Assembly (NCBI GenBank): GCA_963682055.1
Contig: OY821740.1
Span: 36,662,795 to 36,726,794, forward strand
Length of the DNA stretch: 64,000 bases
Origin: Primula veris
Lineage: Eukaryota; Streptophyta; Magnoliopsida; Ericales; Primulaceae
Direction of reading: 5' to 3'
In this document: in pieces, positions 1-10,399 of the stretch
Position numbering within the stretch: position 1 is the first letter of the stretch
Layout of the letters: the number at the start of each line of letters is the position of its first letter
The notes under the pieces: model-generated
Seen by the model: only the letters and a program-made list of their open reading frames with translations
What the model was told of the DNA's origin: nothing
The model's database searches: none
Translations under genes and position numbers: made by a program

Positions 1-1
1 T

Positions 2-1136
2 GGAATGACTATTAGGGAGAGTGTTCGAGATGTTTTCATTGGTGGAGGTGAATATGTAAGTATCTTTAAGTGTTATCATCTAGCATTGCATGCTTTAATA
101 CTATGCGATAGTAAAATGGTACTCCCCCGTTCGAGAATAAATGTCCACGGCGGATTCCATCCTTTTAAGGGGACACAGTCATGAATCTATATTTGTTGCA
201 TTTCCTATTTTACCCTTAATTTTTGTTTCATCAAAGTAAAAAGTAAATGAATAAGTGGGTAAAAAACTAGTGTGACGTATATATCCTTGACCACTTTTAG
301 AAAGTGGACACTAAATATGGAACATTCTAAAACGGAATAATAGACACCTGATATGGAACGAGGGAGTATTAAAGTTTTGAACTATTGCTGGAGCAGCTAG
401 AGGCAAGTGCAGATCGCAGATCCACATATTGATGAGTGGAGCGATTTGAAGTTCGTAAAAATTATTGTGAAACTATCTTTCATTTCATTTTATGCTTGAT
501 TTTTTTTTTGCCTCCACCGGTTGATTTCTGGGCTCAGATATCCACAAAATTTAGTTGTATTATACTTGGATGTCTACTTGTAGAAAATATCTTCTTATAT
601 ATCGGGCCATTAATCTCATCAATCAGTTGTATTGTGTAATGTAATTACGTTTTTGAAAAAGTTGGTGTGAAGTCTTTCCTATGAATGAAGTTGTTTTCTT
701 ATTATGAGATAATGGTGGCCGTCTATTAGTTATATTACTTTTGTCTAACTGTTTTATCATTCACACTAATCTTTTGCAGATTGTTAATGATCTGAAGTCA
801 ACAGTAACACAAGCAGTGGTACCAGTAGAAAAAGGTATCACAAAGTTCAACCAAAAATTACATAAAATATCCCAGAATATTAAACGGCATGACAAGGGGA
901 GGAGGACCAAGGACGACAGCTTCATTGCCTCGTCACCGCCAACCAGACGAGTTATCCGTGGAATAGATGACCCTTTACTAAATGGGAGCTTTAGTGATAG
1001 TAGTGTTATGTCTAAGGGAAAGAAACACCAGAAAAAATCGGGATATACCAGTGCAGAAAGTGGTGGGGAGAGTAGCAGTGACCAGAATTATGGTGGGTAT
1101 CAAATTCGTGGCCGCAGATGGGTTACAAAAGAATAA
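2..1136 (+). CDS. LAZ1-like (DUF300/Ost-alpha family) membrane protein, last two exons
   Basis: Only the C-terminal end lies in the window. Exon A is 2-55 (18 codons, ending at a GTAAGT donor) and exon B is 780-1136 (119 codons including TAA). The junction is phase 0 after a TTTTGCAG acceptor. The joined peptide contains SVRDVFIGGGEY followed by IVNDLKSTVTQAVVPVEKG, then a basic, Ser-rich tail ending RRWVTKE. I recall very similar text in the cytosolic tail of plant LAZ1 homologues, which are seven-pass proteins related to TMEM184 and Ost-alpha; Arabidopsis LAZ1 is linked to cell death and vacuole function. The membrane part is upstream of the window, so the family call rests on the tail alone. 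The intron (56-779) holds a Stowaway-like MITE. The gene is convergent with the pseudogene that ends at 2823. Confidence 0.6.
122..366. mobile_element. Stowaway-like MITE in the last intron of the LAZ1-like gene
   Basis: The 245-bp element starts CTCCCCCGTTCGAGAATAA and ends TATGGAACGAGGGAG, so its termini are inverted repeats close to the Stowaway consensus. It is flanked by TA at 120-121 and 367-368, the Tc1/mariner-type target duplication. It has no coding capacity. Confidence 0.8.
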
Positions 1137-1719
1137 TAATCTAAATGAAAACCAAAACTAATCCACTGTAAGGCCGAGAAAAATGTCAAAACAAATACTT
1201 AGGCTGAGAAAGTTTAGCAATCGCAGCCCGGTGATACATAAGAATTATCCTTTTCCCCTCCATTCTGTAATATTTTTGAAATACAAAAAGGTTCAAACTT
1301 CACATAGAGAAATTTGTATAGGAAAAGTCTCCAAGAGTGTATTATGGCTTTGGATTCATCCATTGTACCTTAAAAGGAAAAAAAACCTTTACAGTCCTGT
1401 TTCAGTCTGTATATATAATGGCTGATAGTCTTTATTGTATTCTGAAGGCGGGTGAATTCTTAGATTTAATGGGTTTGTCCGCTTGTGTTACAGTTTACGA
1501 AAGTGCCTTTGCCTGATAAAACAATTTGCAACTTGTATAAATGAAAATCATTAAGACTTGTTTCTGACTTAAGACCATTTTAATGCATGAGCCATCGACT
1601 GCCGGATGAAGTATCGAGTGTTCATTGATGTTCCTGCTGTAATAGATTACTATCATTCTTTAAAGAACAAAATCAGATTGAAAGTTGAGTGACACTGAAA
1701 AAGGATTCGAGTTGGCCTG
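1137..1719. other. 3' flank of the LAZ1-like gene, no gene seen
   Basis: Presumed 3' UTR and spacer. The ORF at 1183-1425 has no recognisable content and no coding signature. Confidence 0.5.
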
Positions 1720-4500
1720 GAAATAACATTTGTGCCTAGCAGTCACCAATCCTTTATAAAGTTAGGGTCAAAGTTTATTCTTTTTCCAGTTTAGCCAGCC
1801 ATCTTAAATTGTGTACAATATTGAGCCTGCATATCATGGATTCAGATTCTTTGCAATCTTTGTAGTATTGATGATCTATCATTCTTCTTTAGTCAACGTC
1901 AAAATGATGTCGTCTGATTAGATTAGTTTAGTGAGTTTCTTTTCCGTGTCTCCGCCTCATACCTTCATTACCACACTAAAACTTCAAGAAGCATATTCTC
2001 GGATCTTAAACTAGTTTAAAGTGGGTCGTTTTGAAATTTTAAGTACATACCTACCGGATCTTAAACTAGTTTAAAGTGGAACGTGGGTAGTAAAGATATG
2101 GACCTATGGTATCTGGGGTAAGAAAGTATTGTACATGCCAAAGAAGCAAACAGAGAGTCGATCCAAACTTACACAAATCGGGGATGACCTAGTATAGTTT
2201 ATGATTACTTGTAAATTGCTACCAAAAATAACAATGAGCTAAGATGTTCGGCGATGTGTCTGACATCATAAAGGCTTCCCTAATTGTGGGTATGTGGGTA
2301 CACGTGTTTGTGTGTTTGTTCTATTGGGTTGAGGCGGAGGGGGATTCTTTGTGTGGGTTCTTCTATAGTATTTATTATCATGAATTCATTCGACCTTTTT
2401 AAGGAAGATGTGTGTAGGATTAAGATACTCGCATCTAGCCTGTAAAAATGCAGTTTTTTCATGCTTAATTGGTACTAAGTTGCAGTTTGTTTTTTTCTGA
2501 TTGTTTCCAGAAAAAAAACTAGGAGCAGGGCAATTTGCTCTTAATAATTGAACAAATAACACCCAATAAAGAGTCATATCTGAATACCATAAACCTAGTT
2601 AAGAGATGTTCAGGGATACACAACCTTGCTTCAAAAAGTGATTCATGCTTGCATATGAATGTCACTAAATTGCCCCGAGGCCCTATTAGTTGGCATTCAT
2701 GCTATTGTCTCGTTTAGATTTACAAAGGAAGATGTTCAAATAAACACTAGCGATGTAACTTAGCTACCTACTTGCTGACCTGAGAGAATAACTTAGCTAC
2801 CTGCTTACTAGCAAAATTTGATCTAACTCAGGCTAGACGTGCTTTCTCCGAAACACTTTGCATAATCCTTTTTCTCATTCATTTTATATTCAGCAACAAA
2901 TGCCTTCACAGTGCTGACATGAACCGCCGTACAAAAGCCGCCAAAGTTATGAGTAACAACACCGAATATCTCCCCATTATCCCTATATATAGGACCCCCA
3001 AAACAGCGAGTTACAGCAGGAATACGATTGCATTGTACGACAGGAACCATCGGGTTAAGTCTTTGATTAAATTCAGTATATTCAGCATCCCCTTCCGAAA
3101 AGGCACGCATGTTCACAAAATCTCCCATTTTAAGTATGCTTCCCTACATATGACAGTCCGACGCCCTGTAATCCTTGCAAACCAGAGAAGAATCCAAAAA
3201 AGTCGACGGGTCGAGCTTAACACATGGATACGAGACAGAACCAACAAAATATGACCCAGGTAATCCTAGAGGGTGTCCAAAATGAGAGACTTCAGATAAT
3301 ACTTTCAACATCTCATCATTCGATATTTTCCCACATTCAAACTCACCAACTGGCTCATTCTTACATTTCAACATCCTTAGACCCCAATCTTCTCGTACAT
3401 GACCGGTTTCAAGTTCATGGATAAAACCCTTCTCATGCAACCTTCGACCCAATACCTTACACTTGTCTGTAATCCCCTTAGCACAAGTAAGTATACAGTT
3501 TTGATCAATAGAGACCCCTGCGAGATAAGTAATGACACAAAAAGGACCAGAGCTACAACCTTTTCGTCATAATACTTGAATAACCCAAATAGTTTTTTTC
3601 ACTTGGTCGAAATCCGCAATGAGGGGGCTAGAAAGTTGGTGTGGAGGGGCTAAGGTAAGAGGGGGTAAGCAAGCATCTAGCTCGCCACAGCCTAGACTTT
3701 TAGCTTCATCCAAAAAAGCCTTTACAGCACTCAAATGAACACACATACAAAACCGCTCGTAACCATGAGATACAATCCCAACAATCTCTCTTCCGTCTTT
3801 CCTAAAAATCGCACCCCCAAAAGAGCCTACTCGAATAAGACCGCCATCACTTTGAACAACGGGAATACCAAAACACTGCACAACAGGTAAATTCGGATGG
3901 AGCTTCCCATTCATTTCATTAACTAAAGTATACCCTTTTGAAAACATGTAATCGTTCACAAAATCCCCCATCGTCCTACACGAAAGACCTAAGCTTTCAT
4001 ACATACCCTCCTCCATTACGCTAACATCATTACAAACACGAGAATCATAAAAAGTAGAAGGATCTACCTTCACACAAGGATACAAAACGTGACCCGTTAG
4101 ATACAACCCGTCCCCACTAATGTGGACAACTTCATCGCCGTCATTCAATATTTCATCATCAGAAATCTTTGCGAACGGAAAATCACCCAAAGGCTGAATC
4201 TTGCATTTGAGCAGCCTTTACCCCAAACTGGGCCGAAAATGGACGGTTTCGAGATCGTGAAGGAAATCATTCTCGTGCAACCTTCGACCAAAGACAGTAC
4301 ACTTTTGGGTTATGTTGTTAGAAAGAGTTAGTATTCTGTTGGTGTCAATAGATACAGCTATGGAATAAGTGATATTAGGACCCCAACAAGCATAACCATC
4401 TGGGTCTGTTACTTTTATTACCCATATTGTTTCCTTTATTTCCTCATAATTCATTCTCTGATATATTATATATATATGGTAGTTTTGTTTGGATACATAT
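1720..4500. repeat. Left arm of a large inverted repeat
   Basis: This arm is the reverse complement of 5315-7855 at roughly 85-90 percent identity as judged by eye. Anchors include CTTTATAAAGTTAGGGTCAA near 1750 against its complement near 7805, the whole coding region, and GTATCCAAACAAAAC at the inner edge. The left arm carries about 330 bp around 2205-2550 that are absent from the right arm. Confidence 0.85.
2823..4454 (-). pseudogene. Double trypsin-like (inactive) protein, left copy with three in-frame stops
   Basis: This is the mirror copy of the gene at 5422-7047, read from the ATG at 4454-4452. One reading frame is kept over nearly the whole length. It is broken only by TAA at 4220-4218 (CAA, Gln79, in the right copy), TGA at 3569-3567 (Lys296) and TAG at 3146-3144 (TGG, Trp437). 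The last residues differ because a small frame change near the end gives a new stop at 2823. Both protease-like halves are still recognisable, with glycine motifs GSFGG and RCFGG. The lack of other frame damage suggests recent inactivation. Translation would stop after 78 residues unless the stops are read through. A sequencing error is unlikely because three independent stops occur. Confidence 0.85.
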
Positions 4501-5314
4501 TTGATGGCTAGTTTTTTTTTTAATTAAAATTTCTATTTCGACAATTGTAAAATCACATGTAATTTCGTACCGCACAGTTAATTAGAAACGAAAGCGTAAC
4601 ATTTAACTATCCTTGTAGCACCTGGGCCTAAAAAAGGCCATAATATTGGATTTCAGCAATTTGTGGCACCTCTGATTTTTTTTAAGCAAAAAACTAAAAA
4701 AAAACTTTACAAAAGACAACTGTTTGCCAAACAGGCTCTATTGCTAAACAAAACGGATCCATTTTTCCTGTCATATACTTTTTATAGGATAGATTATCCT
4801 GGTTTTTTTTTTTGGTATTACTGGATAAAAAATAATTCCATGAAAAGTTCAACAAAAATTACCTAAATATTACTATGCAGTATTGAGTACATACACTTTT
4901 AGTTAACATGGGTAATTAAAAAAAAACGATGCGATTACGCTACATTATTTTAGAGTAATACTACAGTAAACCCGGTAAACATGTGACACCTATTAAAAAC
5001 ACAACACATATTAATAAACCTAAAATAACTATTATCCTAATTAATTTAAAATTAAAACTAAAATACTATATTGGGTGTCACACCCTAAATTATAGTACGA
5101 ATAAAAAAATCAAAATTAAATTTATCAAGTATACCGAAAAAACATCGGATGCAATTCAAGTACGTAACCTAAAAAATAAAAATAAAATCAATCTTACCGA
5201 AAAATATAAAATATACAAGTGTAAACTTTTTTTAATTATATTCTTTTCACAGTTTTTATTGACAATTTGATTGTATTATTTTGTACAGTGTAATTAAGAA
5301 AAACTAGGGTTAAA
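4501..5314. promoter_or_regulatory. Spacer between the inverted copies, shared divergent 5' region
   Basis: About 815 bp of very AT-rich DNA lies between two divergent start codons, so it must hold both promoters if both copies are transcribed. A block at 4590-4680 (CCTAAAAAAGGCC then ATATTGGATTT) is related to one at 9140-9200, so part of the spacer is repeat-derived. No clear TATA box can be chosen among the many AT runs. ORFs here (4663-4866, 4983-5270) are low-complexity. Confidence 0.4.
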
Positions 5315-5369
5315 AAATGTATCCAAACAAAACTATCATTGTATCAGTTTCAGTCGATCAGCGTACGTA

Positions 5370-5371
<2 letters not shown>

Positions 5372-5415
<44 letters not shown>
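5372..5415. repeat. (TC)n(TA)n microsatellite before the start codon
   Basis: A TC run followed by a TA run ends 7 bp before the ATG at 5422. The left arm keeps only a short TA run at the mirror position. Confidence 0.9.
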
Positions 5416-5421
5416 CAGAGA

Positions 5422-7047
5422 ATGAATTATGAGGAAATAAAGGAAACAATATGGGTAATAAAAGTAACAGACCCAGATGGATATGCTTGTTGGGGTCCTA
5501 ATATCACTTATTCCACAGCTATATCTATTGACACCAACAAAATACTAACTCTTTCTAACAACATAACCGACAAATGTACTGTCTTTGGTCGAAGGTTGCA
5601 TGAGAATGATTTCCTTCACGAGCTCGAAACCGTCCATTTTCGGCCCAGTTTGGGGCAAAGGCTGCTCAAATGCAAGATTCAGCCTTTGGGTGATTTTCCG
5701 TTCGCAAAGATTTCTGATGATGAAATATTGAATGACGGCGATGAAGTTGTCCACATTAGTGGGGACGGGTTCTATCTAACGGGTCAAGTTTCGTATCCTT
5801 GTGTGAAGGTAGATCCTTCTACTTTTTATGATTCTCGTGTTTGTAACGATGTTAGGGTGTCGGAGGAAAATGTGTATGAAAACTTGGCTAAGGAGTGTAG
5901 GACAATGGGGGATTTTGTTAACGATTACGCGTTTTCAAATGGGTATACTTTTGTTAATGAAATGAATGGGAAACTACATCCGAATTTACCTGTTGTGCAA
6001 TGTTCTAACATTCCTGTTCTTCAAAGTGTTTATGGTCTTTTTGAAGTAGGCTCTTTTGGGGGTGCGTTGTTTAAGAAAGACGGGGGTGAGATTGTTGGGA
6101 TTGTATCTCATGGTTACAAGCGGTTTTGTATGTGTGTTCATGTGAGCGCTATAAAGGCTTTTTTGGATGAAACTAAAAGTCTAGGTTGTGGCGTGCTAGA
6201 CTCACTCTTAACCCCCCTTACTTTAGCCCCTCCAGAGCAACCTTCTAGCTCCCTCACAACGGATTTCGACCAAGTGAAAAAAACTATTTGGGTTATTCAA
6301 GTATCAAAACGAAAAGGTCGTAGCTCTGGTCCTTTTTGTGTCATCACTTATCTCGCAGGGGTTTCTATTGATAAAAACTGTATACTTACTTGTGCTAAGG
6401 CGATTACGGGCGAGTGTAAGGTATTGGCGCGAAGGTTGCACGAAAAGGGGTTTATCCACGAACTTGAAACCGCTCATGTACGAGAAGATTGGGGTCTAAG
6501 GATGTTGAAATGTAAGAATGAACAAGTTGGTGAGTTTGTATGTGGGAAAATATCGGATGATGAGATATTGAATCTTTTATCTAAAGTCTCTCATTTTGGA
6601 CACCCTCGAGGATTACCTGGGTCTTATTTTGTCGGTTATGTCTCGTATCCATGTGATAAGGTCGACCCTTCAACCTTCTTAGACTCTTCTCTCACGTGTA
6701 AGGATTACAGGGATTCTGACCGTCATCTGTGGGGAAGCGTACTAAGAATGGGAGATTATTTGAATATGCTTGCCTTTTCGAAAGGGAAAGTTGAAGATAC
6801 TGAATTTAATCGAAGACTCAACCCGATGGTTCCTATTGTACAATGCAATGATATTCAGGTCGTAATCGGCTGTTTTGGGGGTCCTATATATAGGGATAAT
6901 GGGGAGATATTTGGTGTTGTTACTCATAACGACGGCGGCTCTTGTATAGCAGTTCATGTCAGTGTTGTGAAGGCATTTATTGCCGAATATAAAGTGAATG
7001 AGAAAAGGATGACACAAAGGGTTGCGAAGAAAACACGTCTAGGATGA
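5422..7047 (+). CDS. Tandem double trypsin/Deg-like pseudoprotease, 541 aa
   Basis: A single-exon ORF. The ATG at 5422 (MNYEEIKETIW) is preferred over 5317 because the 35 residues before it are translated (TC)n/(TA)n microsatellite and the left copy also starts at this ATG. The protein is two copies of one domain, residues about 8-260 and 285-525, joined by a Pro/Ser linker. Each copy resembles a chymotrypsin-fold (Trypsin_2/Deg-type) peptidase. The strand that normally reads ILTxAH is ILTLSN (41-46) and ILTCAK (321-326), so the catalytic His is Asn or Lys. The GNSGG loop is GSFGG (210-214) and GCFGG (483-487), so the catalytic Ser is Phe in both. The following GEIVGIVSHG/GEIFGVVTHN matches the usual end of such domains. 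There is no signal peptide or membrane segment. The family assignment is motif-based. A non-catalytic binding or regulatory role is inference. Confidence 0.75.
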   Translation: MNYEEIKETIWVIKVTDPDGYACWGPNITYSTAISIDTNKILTLSNNITDKCTVFGRRLHENDFLHELETVHFRPSLGQRLLKCKIQPLGDFPFAKISDDEILNDGDEVVHISGDGFYLTGQVSYPCVKVDPSTFYDSRVCNDVRVSEENVYENLAKECRTMGDFVNDYAFSNGYTFVNEMNGKLHPNLPVVQCSNIPVLQSVYGLFEVGSFGGALFKKDGGEIVGIVSHGYKRFCMCVHVSAIKAFLDETKSLGCGVLDSLLTPLTLAPPEQPSSSLTTDFDQVKKTIWVIQVSKRKGRSSGPFCVITYLAGVSIDKNCILTCAKAITGECKVLARRLHEKGFIHELETAHVREDWGLRMLKCKNEQVGEFVCGKISDDEILNLLSKVSHFGHPRGLPGSYFVGYVSYPCDKVDPSTFLDSSLTCKDYRDSDRHLWGSVLRMGDYLNMLAFSKGKVEDTEFNRRLNPMVPIVQCNDIQVVIGCFGGPIYRDNGEIFGVVTHNDGGSCIAVHVSVVKAFIAEYKVNEKRMTQRVAKKTRLG

Positions 7048-7855
7048 GTTAGACCAAATTTGGCTAGTAAGAAGGTGGCTAGAATTCACTTGAGTCGGCT
7101 GGAGTATTTTGGTTTGAGTTAATTTCATTCAGGTCAGCAAGTAGGTAGCCAAGTTACATCGCTTGTGTTTATTTCATTATCTTCGTTTATAATATAAATG
7201 AGACAATAGCATAAATGCCAACTAAAAGGGTATCAGGGGACTCGGGCTATTTAGCGACATTCATATGCAAGTGTGATCCCTTTCTGAAGCAAGGTTGTGT
7301 TTCCCTGAACATTTCTTAACTCGGTTACGGTATTCAGAGCAATTTGGTAATTTGACTTTATTAGGTGTTATTACTATGTCATTCCCGACTCGTGTAAGTT
7401 TGGATTTTGACTCTCTGTTTGCTTCTTTGGTTGCTTGGCATACAATACTGTCTTTCTTACTCCATATACCATATCTTTGCTAGCCACGTTCCACTTTGAA
7501 TTAGTTTAAGATCCGGTACGTTTGCAATTGATTCTGTCAAACTTGGGTTGCAATTGATTCTAGTTCCAACTAATTAATTCAATTTGTTGATAATCAAGTG
7601 AAAATATGCTACCTGACGAGTAATGAAGGTATGAGGCAGGGCGGTAAACACACACGAAAGAAACTGTAACTAGTCTGATCTAATTGCGTCACCGTTCTGA
7701 TGTTGTTTTAAAAAGGGTTATTAGATTATCAATCCTAAAAAGGTTGCAAATAATCGGATTCCATGATTTTAAAATGGTTTAGCTAAATTGGAAAATCATA
7801 AACTTTGACCCTAACTTTATAAAGGATTACTGATGCCAGGCACAAACGCTATTTC

Positions 7856-8580
7856 TATTGTCTATATATCCTGCAAAATAATATGCTGGATGTTAAGAGT
7901 TTATAATATTACATCGATGTGTGATAATATAAACTCTAACACTTTTCTTCGCTCGTGGTTTGAAATTTTATTGGTTTAACAAACAGATATAATGAATGGA
8001 TGGAGGTGAGGCCCACCATCGATGGTCTACTCTGATACCATAGTAGAGTCCATATATATTACCATTAAAATGTATCGAGTCCATATATATTACCATTAAA
8101 ATGTATCGTAATGGTAACGATGGGTAAATATTTATAAACCACACGCCTGATCGATATTACATCCATATGAAATAATATATATGCTATTTCTTTTTTCACT
8201 TCCTTTACCAAAATACTTTCCTTTTTCTTTTCTCCTTATTAGGGGTGTAGACAAGAGAGAAAGCAGATGGTAAATGAAGTTAAAAAAGAAAGAAAAAGGA
8301 AGGGATTTTGTTTCTCAGTAAAATTAAATAAACCCATTGAGTATATGTCGACGTATTGTATGCACATGCATATGGACATGTATTGAGTGTACGCCCACAC
8401 TTTTAGGCTTGGACATGCCTCTGCATAGACCGACGGGTCACTCGTTTGATACCTTTATACTAAAATTGGACAACTTGAGGCTCGAAGCGAGACTGTTGAG
8501 AGTGCTCGAAGCAAATAGTTTTTCTAGTTATGATGTGGATTTATGCAAATTTACTAACCGTTCCCAGAGGTATATTCTGG
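7856..8580. other. Intergenic, no gene; short direct duplication
   Basis: A 31-bp unit (GAGTCCATATATATTACCAT...) occurs twice back to back at 8046-8107. Nothing else is recognised. The ORF at 8337-8609 overlaps the start of the LINE relic in another frame and is not a gene. Confidence 0.5.
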
Positions 8581-9065
8581 GGTATAGGAAATGGGAAGGA
8601 CATCAATAGTATATGGAATGACCTGTCGGTTCTGAGCATGGGTTGGTTTTATACTAAAGGCCAAGTCGAATGAGAAAAACGGTTATTCACTAGTGAAATG
8701 ATAAATCCCATAAACGGAGGGACTTGTTTGATGACGATACGATGGGTCAAATTTAATAATTATGTTAGCACAGAGAGGTGTGGTAAATTTAGACGAGTTC
8801 CAAAAGAATAAGTTACAATCTTGTTACAGATTGATCCAGGAGATGTGTTCTTTGGTTTTAGACTTGGGAGTAAAAAAGAGTCCTCGAAGGATCTTTGGAA
8901 ATTGAATGTCCCTGAAAATTTATACCTCTAATTGGGCAGTAATGTTCTACAAACAAATGCCCACCTGCACTGCTACGTTTTTTTTCATATTTCAGAGAAG
9001 GCGATCGACCTTTTGTTTACTATGTACTGAAAAGAACGAAACTAGTCTGACATCTGTTCCCGGAT
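8581..9065 (+). mobile_element. Degenerate non-LTR (LINE) reverse-transcriptase tail
   Basis: The translation at 8581 reads GIGNGKDINSIWND, the usual GNG..I..W.D motif after the RT domain of plant LINEs. Near 8883 comes SKDLWKLNVPE, and around 9000 a Cys-rich stretch (CLLCTEKNET), which together fit the zf-RVT region. Stops and frameshifts interrupt it. It is a short relic without termini. Confidence 0.55.
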
Positions 9066-10364
9066 GTAAACTATTTTAAACGGGGTAGTATGATCGTGTA
9101 AACCGCCAAGTGTAATGGTTGTAACATTAAGTACGTGATCACCTGAGCCTAAAAAAAAGCGAACATATTGGATTTAATTTGTGATGGTTCATATTGAAAT
9201 ATGGCAGCCTGGAAACATGCGTGTCTAAGGAACATTTGTATCTCGTTAAAAAACTTTTAAAAAGCAGAAAAACTAAATGGTGTCTCAACTAACCCCCGGA
9301 ATGATTATAATCAAGGGGAATGTTGCTGTTCGGACAATTTTTTCCTAGTTCGATCTAAGAATGATAAACTAATGCCTGTGCAAATGGATATTTATTGTCT
9401 TTAGAGCAAATGTTAAAAATAAATTGGCCAATAATCAAGTATTTGGCCAAATGTATAATTGTCTCTAGACAAATAAAAGTGGATAATTAAAAAAATACAT
9501 ATAAAATGTAAACGGGTCAATAAAAAGTGTATAAAAAGCGTTATTGCTAACCCGTTGTTGAAGTCTCGAAAGACAAAAGTATTATGCGGATTCTGGGCTT
9601 TAGAGACTGGCCGAGTGGCCATTTTATTTAGAGCAATAGTTAACAAAAGTACACCAATAACCACTCACGCTTATAGTATACATAACAGCCTGCATAACAT
9701 TGTATATTCTCACTTAAAAAAGGATAAGAATAAAAAAATAAAAAATAGGTATTTCTTCTCTCACAAAGTCATGATCATTCGTGGTACATGGATTTTTTTT
9801 TTTAAAAACAGGTAAATATCAGATAATAATTCATAGTAACGAATAAGTTAGGAGATTAGATATGAAAGATTATATCTACTACTTTGAAATATTCAATACG
9901 TACGACGGTAACATTAACCTATTCTAGTGTTCGACAAGGAAGACATTTGTACTCTTCTTTATATGGGAGCATTAGACTAAGTTTGAGCAGGTAAAAAGTG
10001 CTTATCGGTTTGCACAAAACTGGTCGACCGGCTGTTATATAGTACAAACACCGGTCACAATATATATTGACAACCATGCAGAAATAAATTTTATAAACTT
10101 CTAATATAAAAAGCTTACCTGTAAACTGTTGTAGCAGTTACTTTGGGTATGCGATTAAAGTAGTCAATATTTGAACTCCTCAGACTTCCACTAATCGAAA
10201 CAAATTGATAAATAATGCAGTATTACAACATGAAAATGTAGACGCAGAAAAGCAGTGACCTAGTTAGCAATTGTGAAAAAAATACCACCCTCAGCAAAGT
10301 GTAATAACGACTCATTTGATATGCCTCCTAACCAAATCAAGTGGTGAAGTGAAATGAAAGCTAA

Positions 10365-10399
<35 letters not shown>

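Larger units (their letters stand above)
5315..7855. repeat. Right arm of the large inverted repeat
   Basis: Homologous to 1720-4500 in inverse orientation. It includes the coding region, 3' flank and distal flank as far as CAGGCACAAACGCTATTTC near 7855, beyond which similarity to the left side stops. Confidence 0.85.

Noticed and set aside
4983..5270. 95-aa ORF in the spacer of the inverted repeat
   Set aside because: It is Lys/Ile/Asn-rich with composition equal to the AT-rich background. No domain, and not present in the mirror position.
5317..5421. Upstream in-frame start giving a 576-aa product
   Set aside because: The extra 35 residues are translated microsatellite ([15 protein letters not shown]), and the mirror copy begins at the inner ATG.
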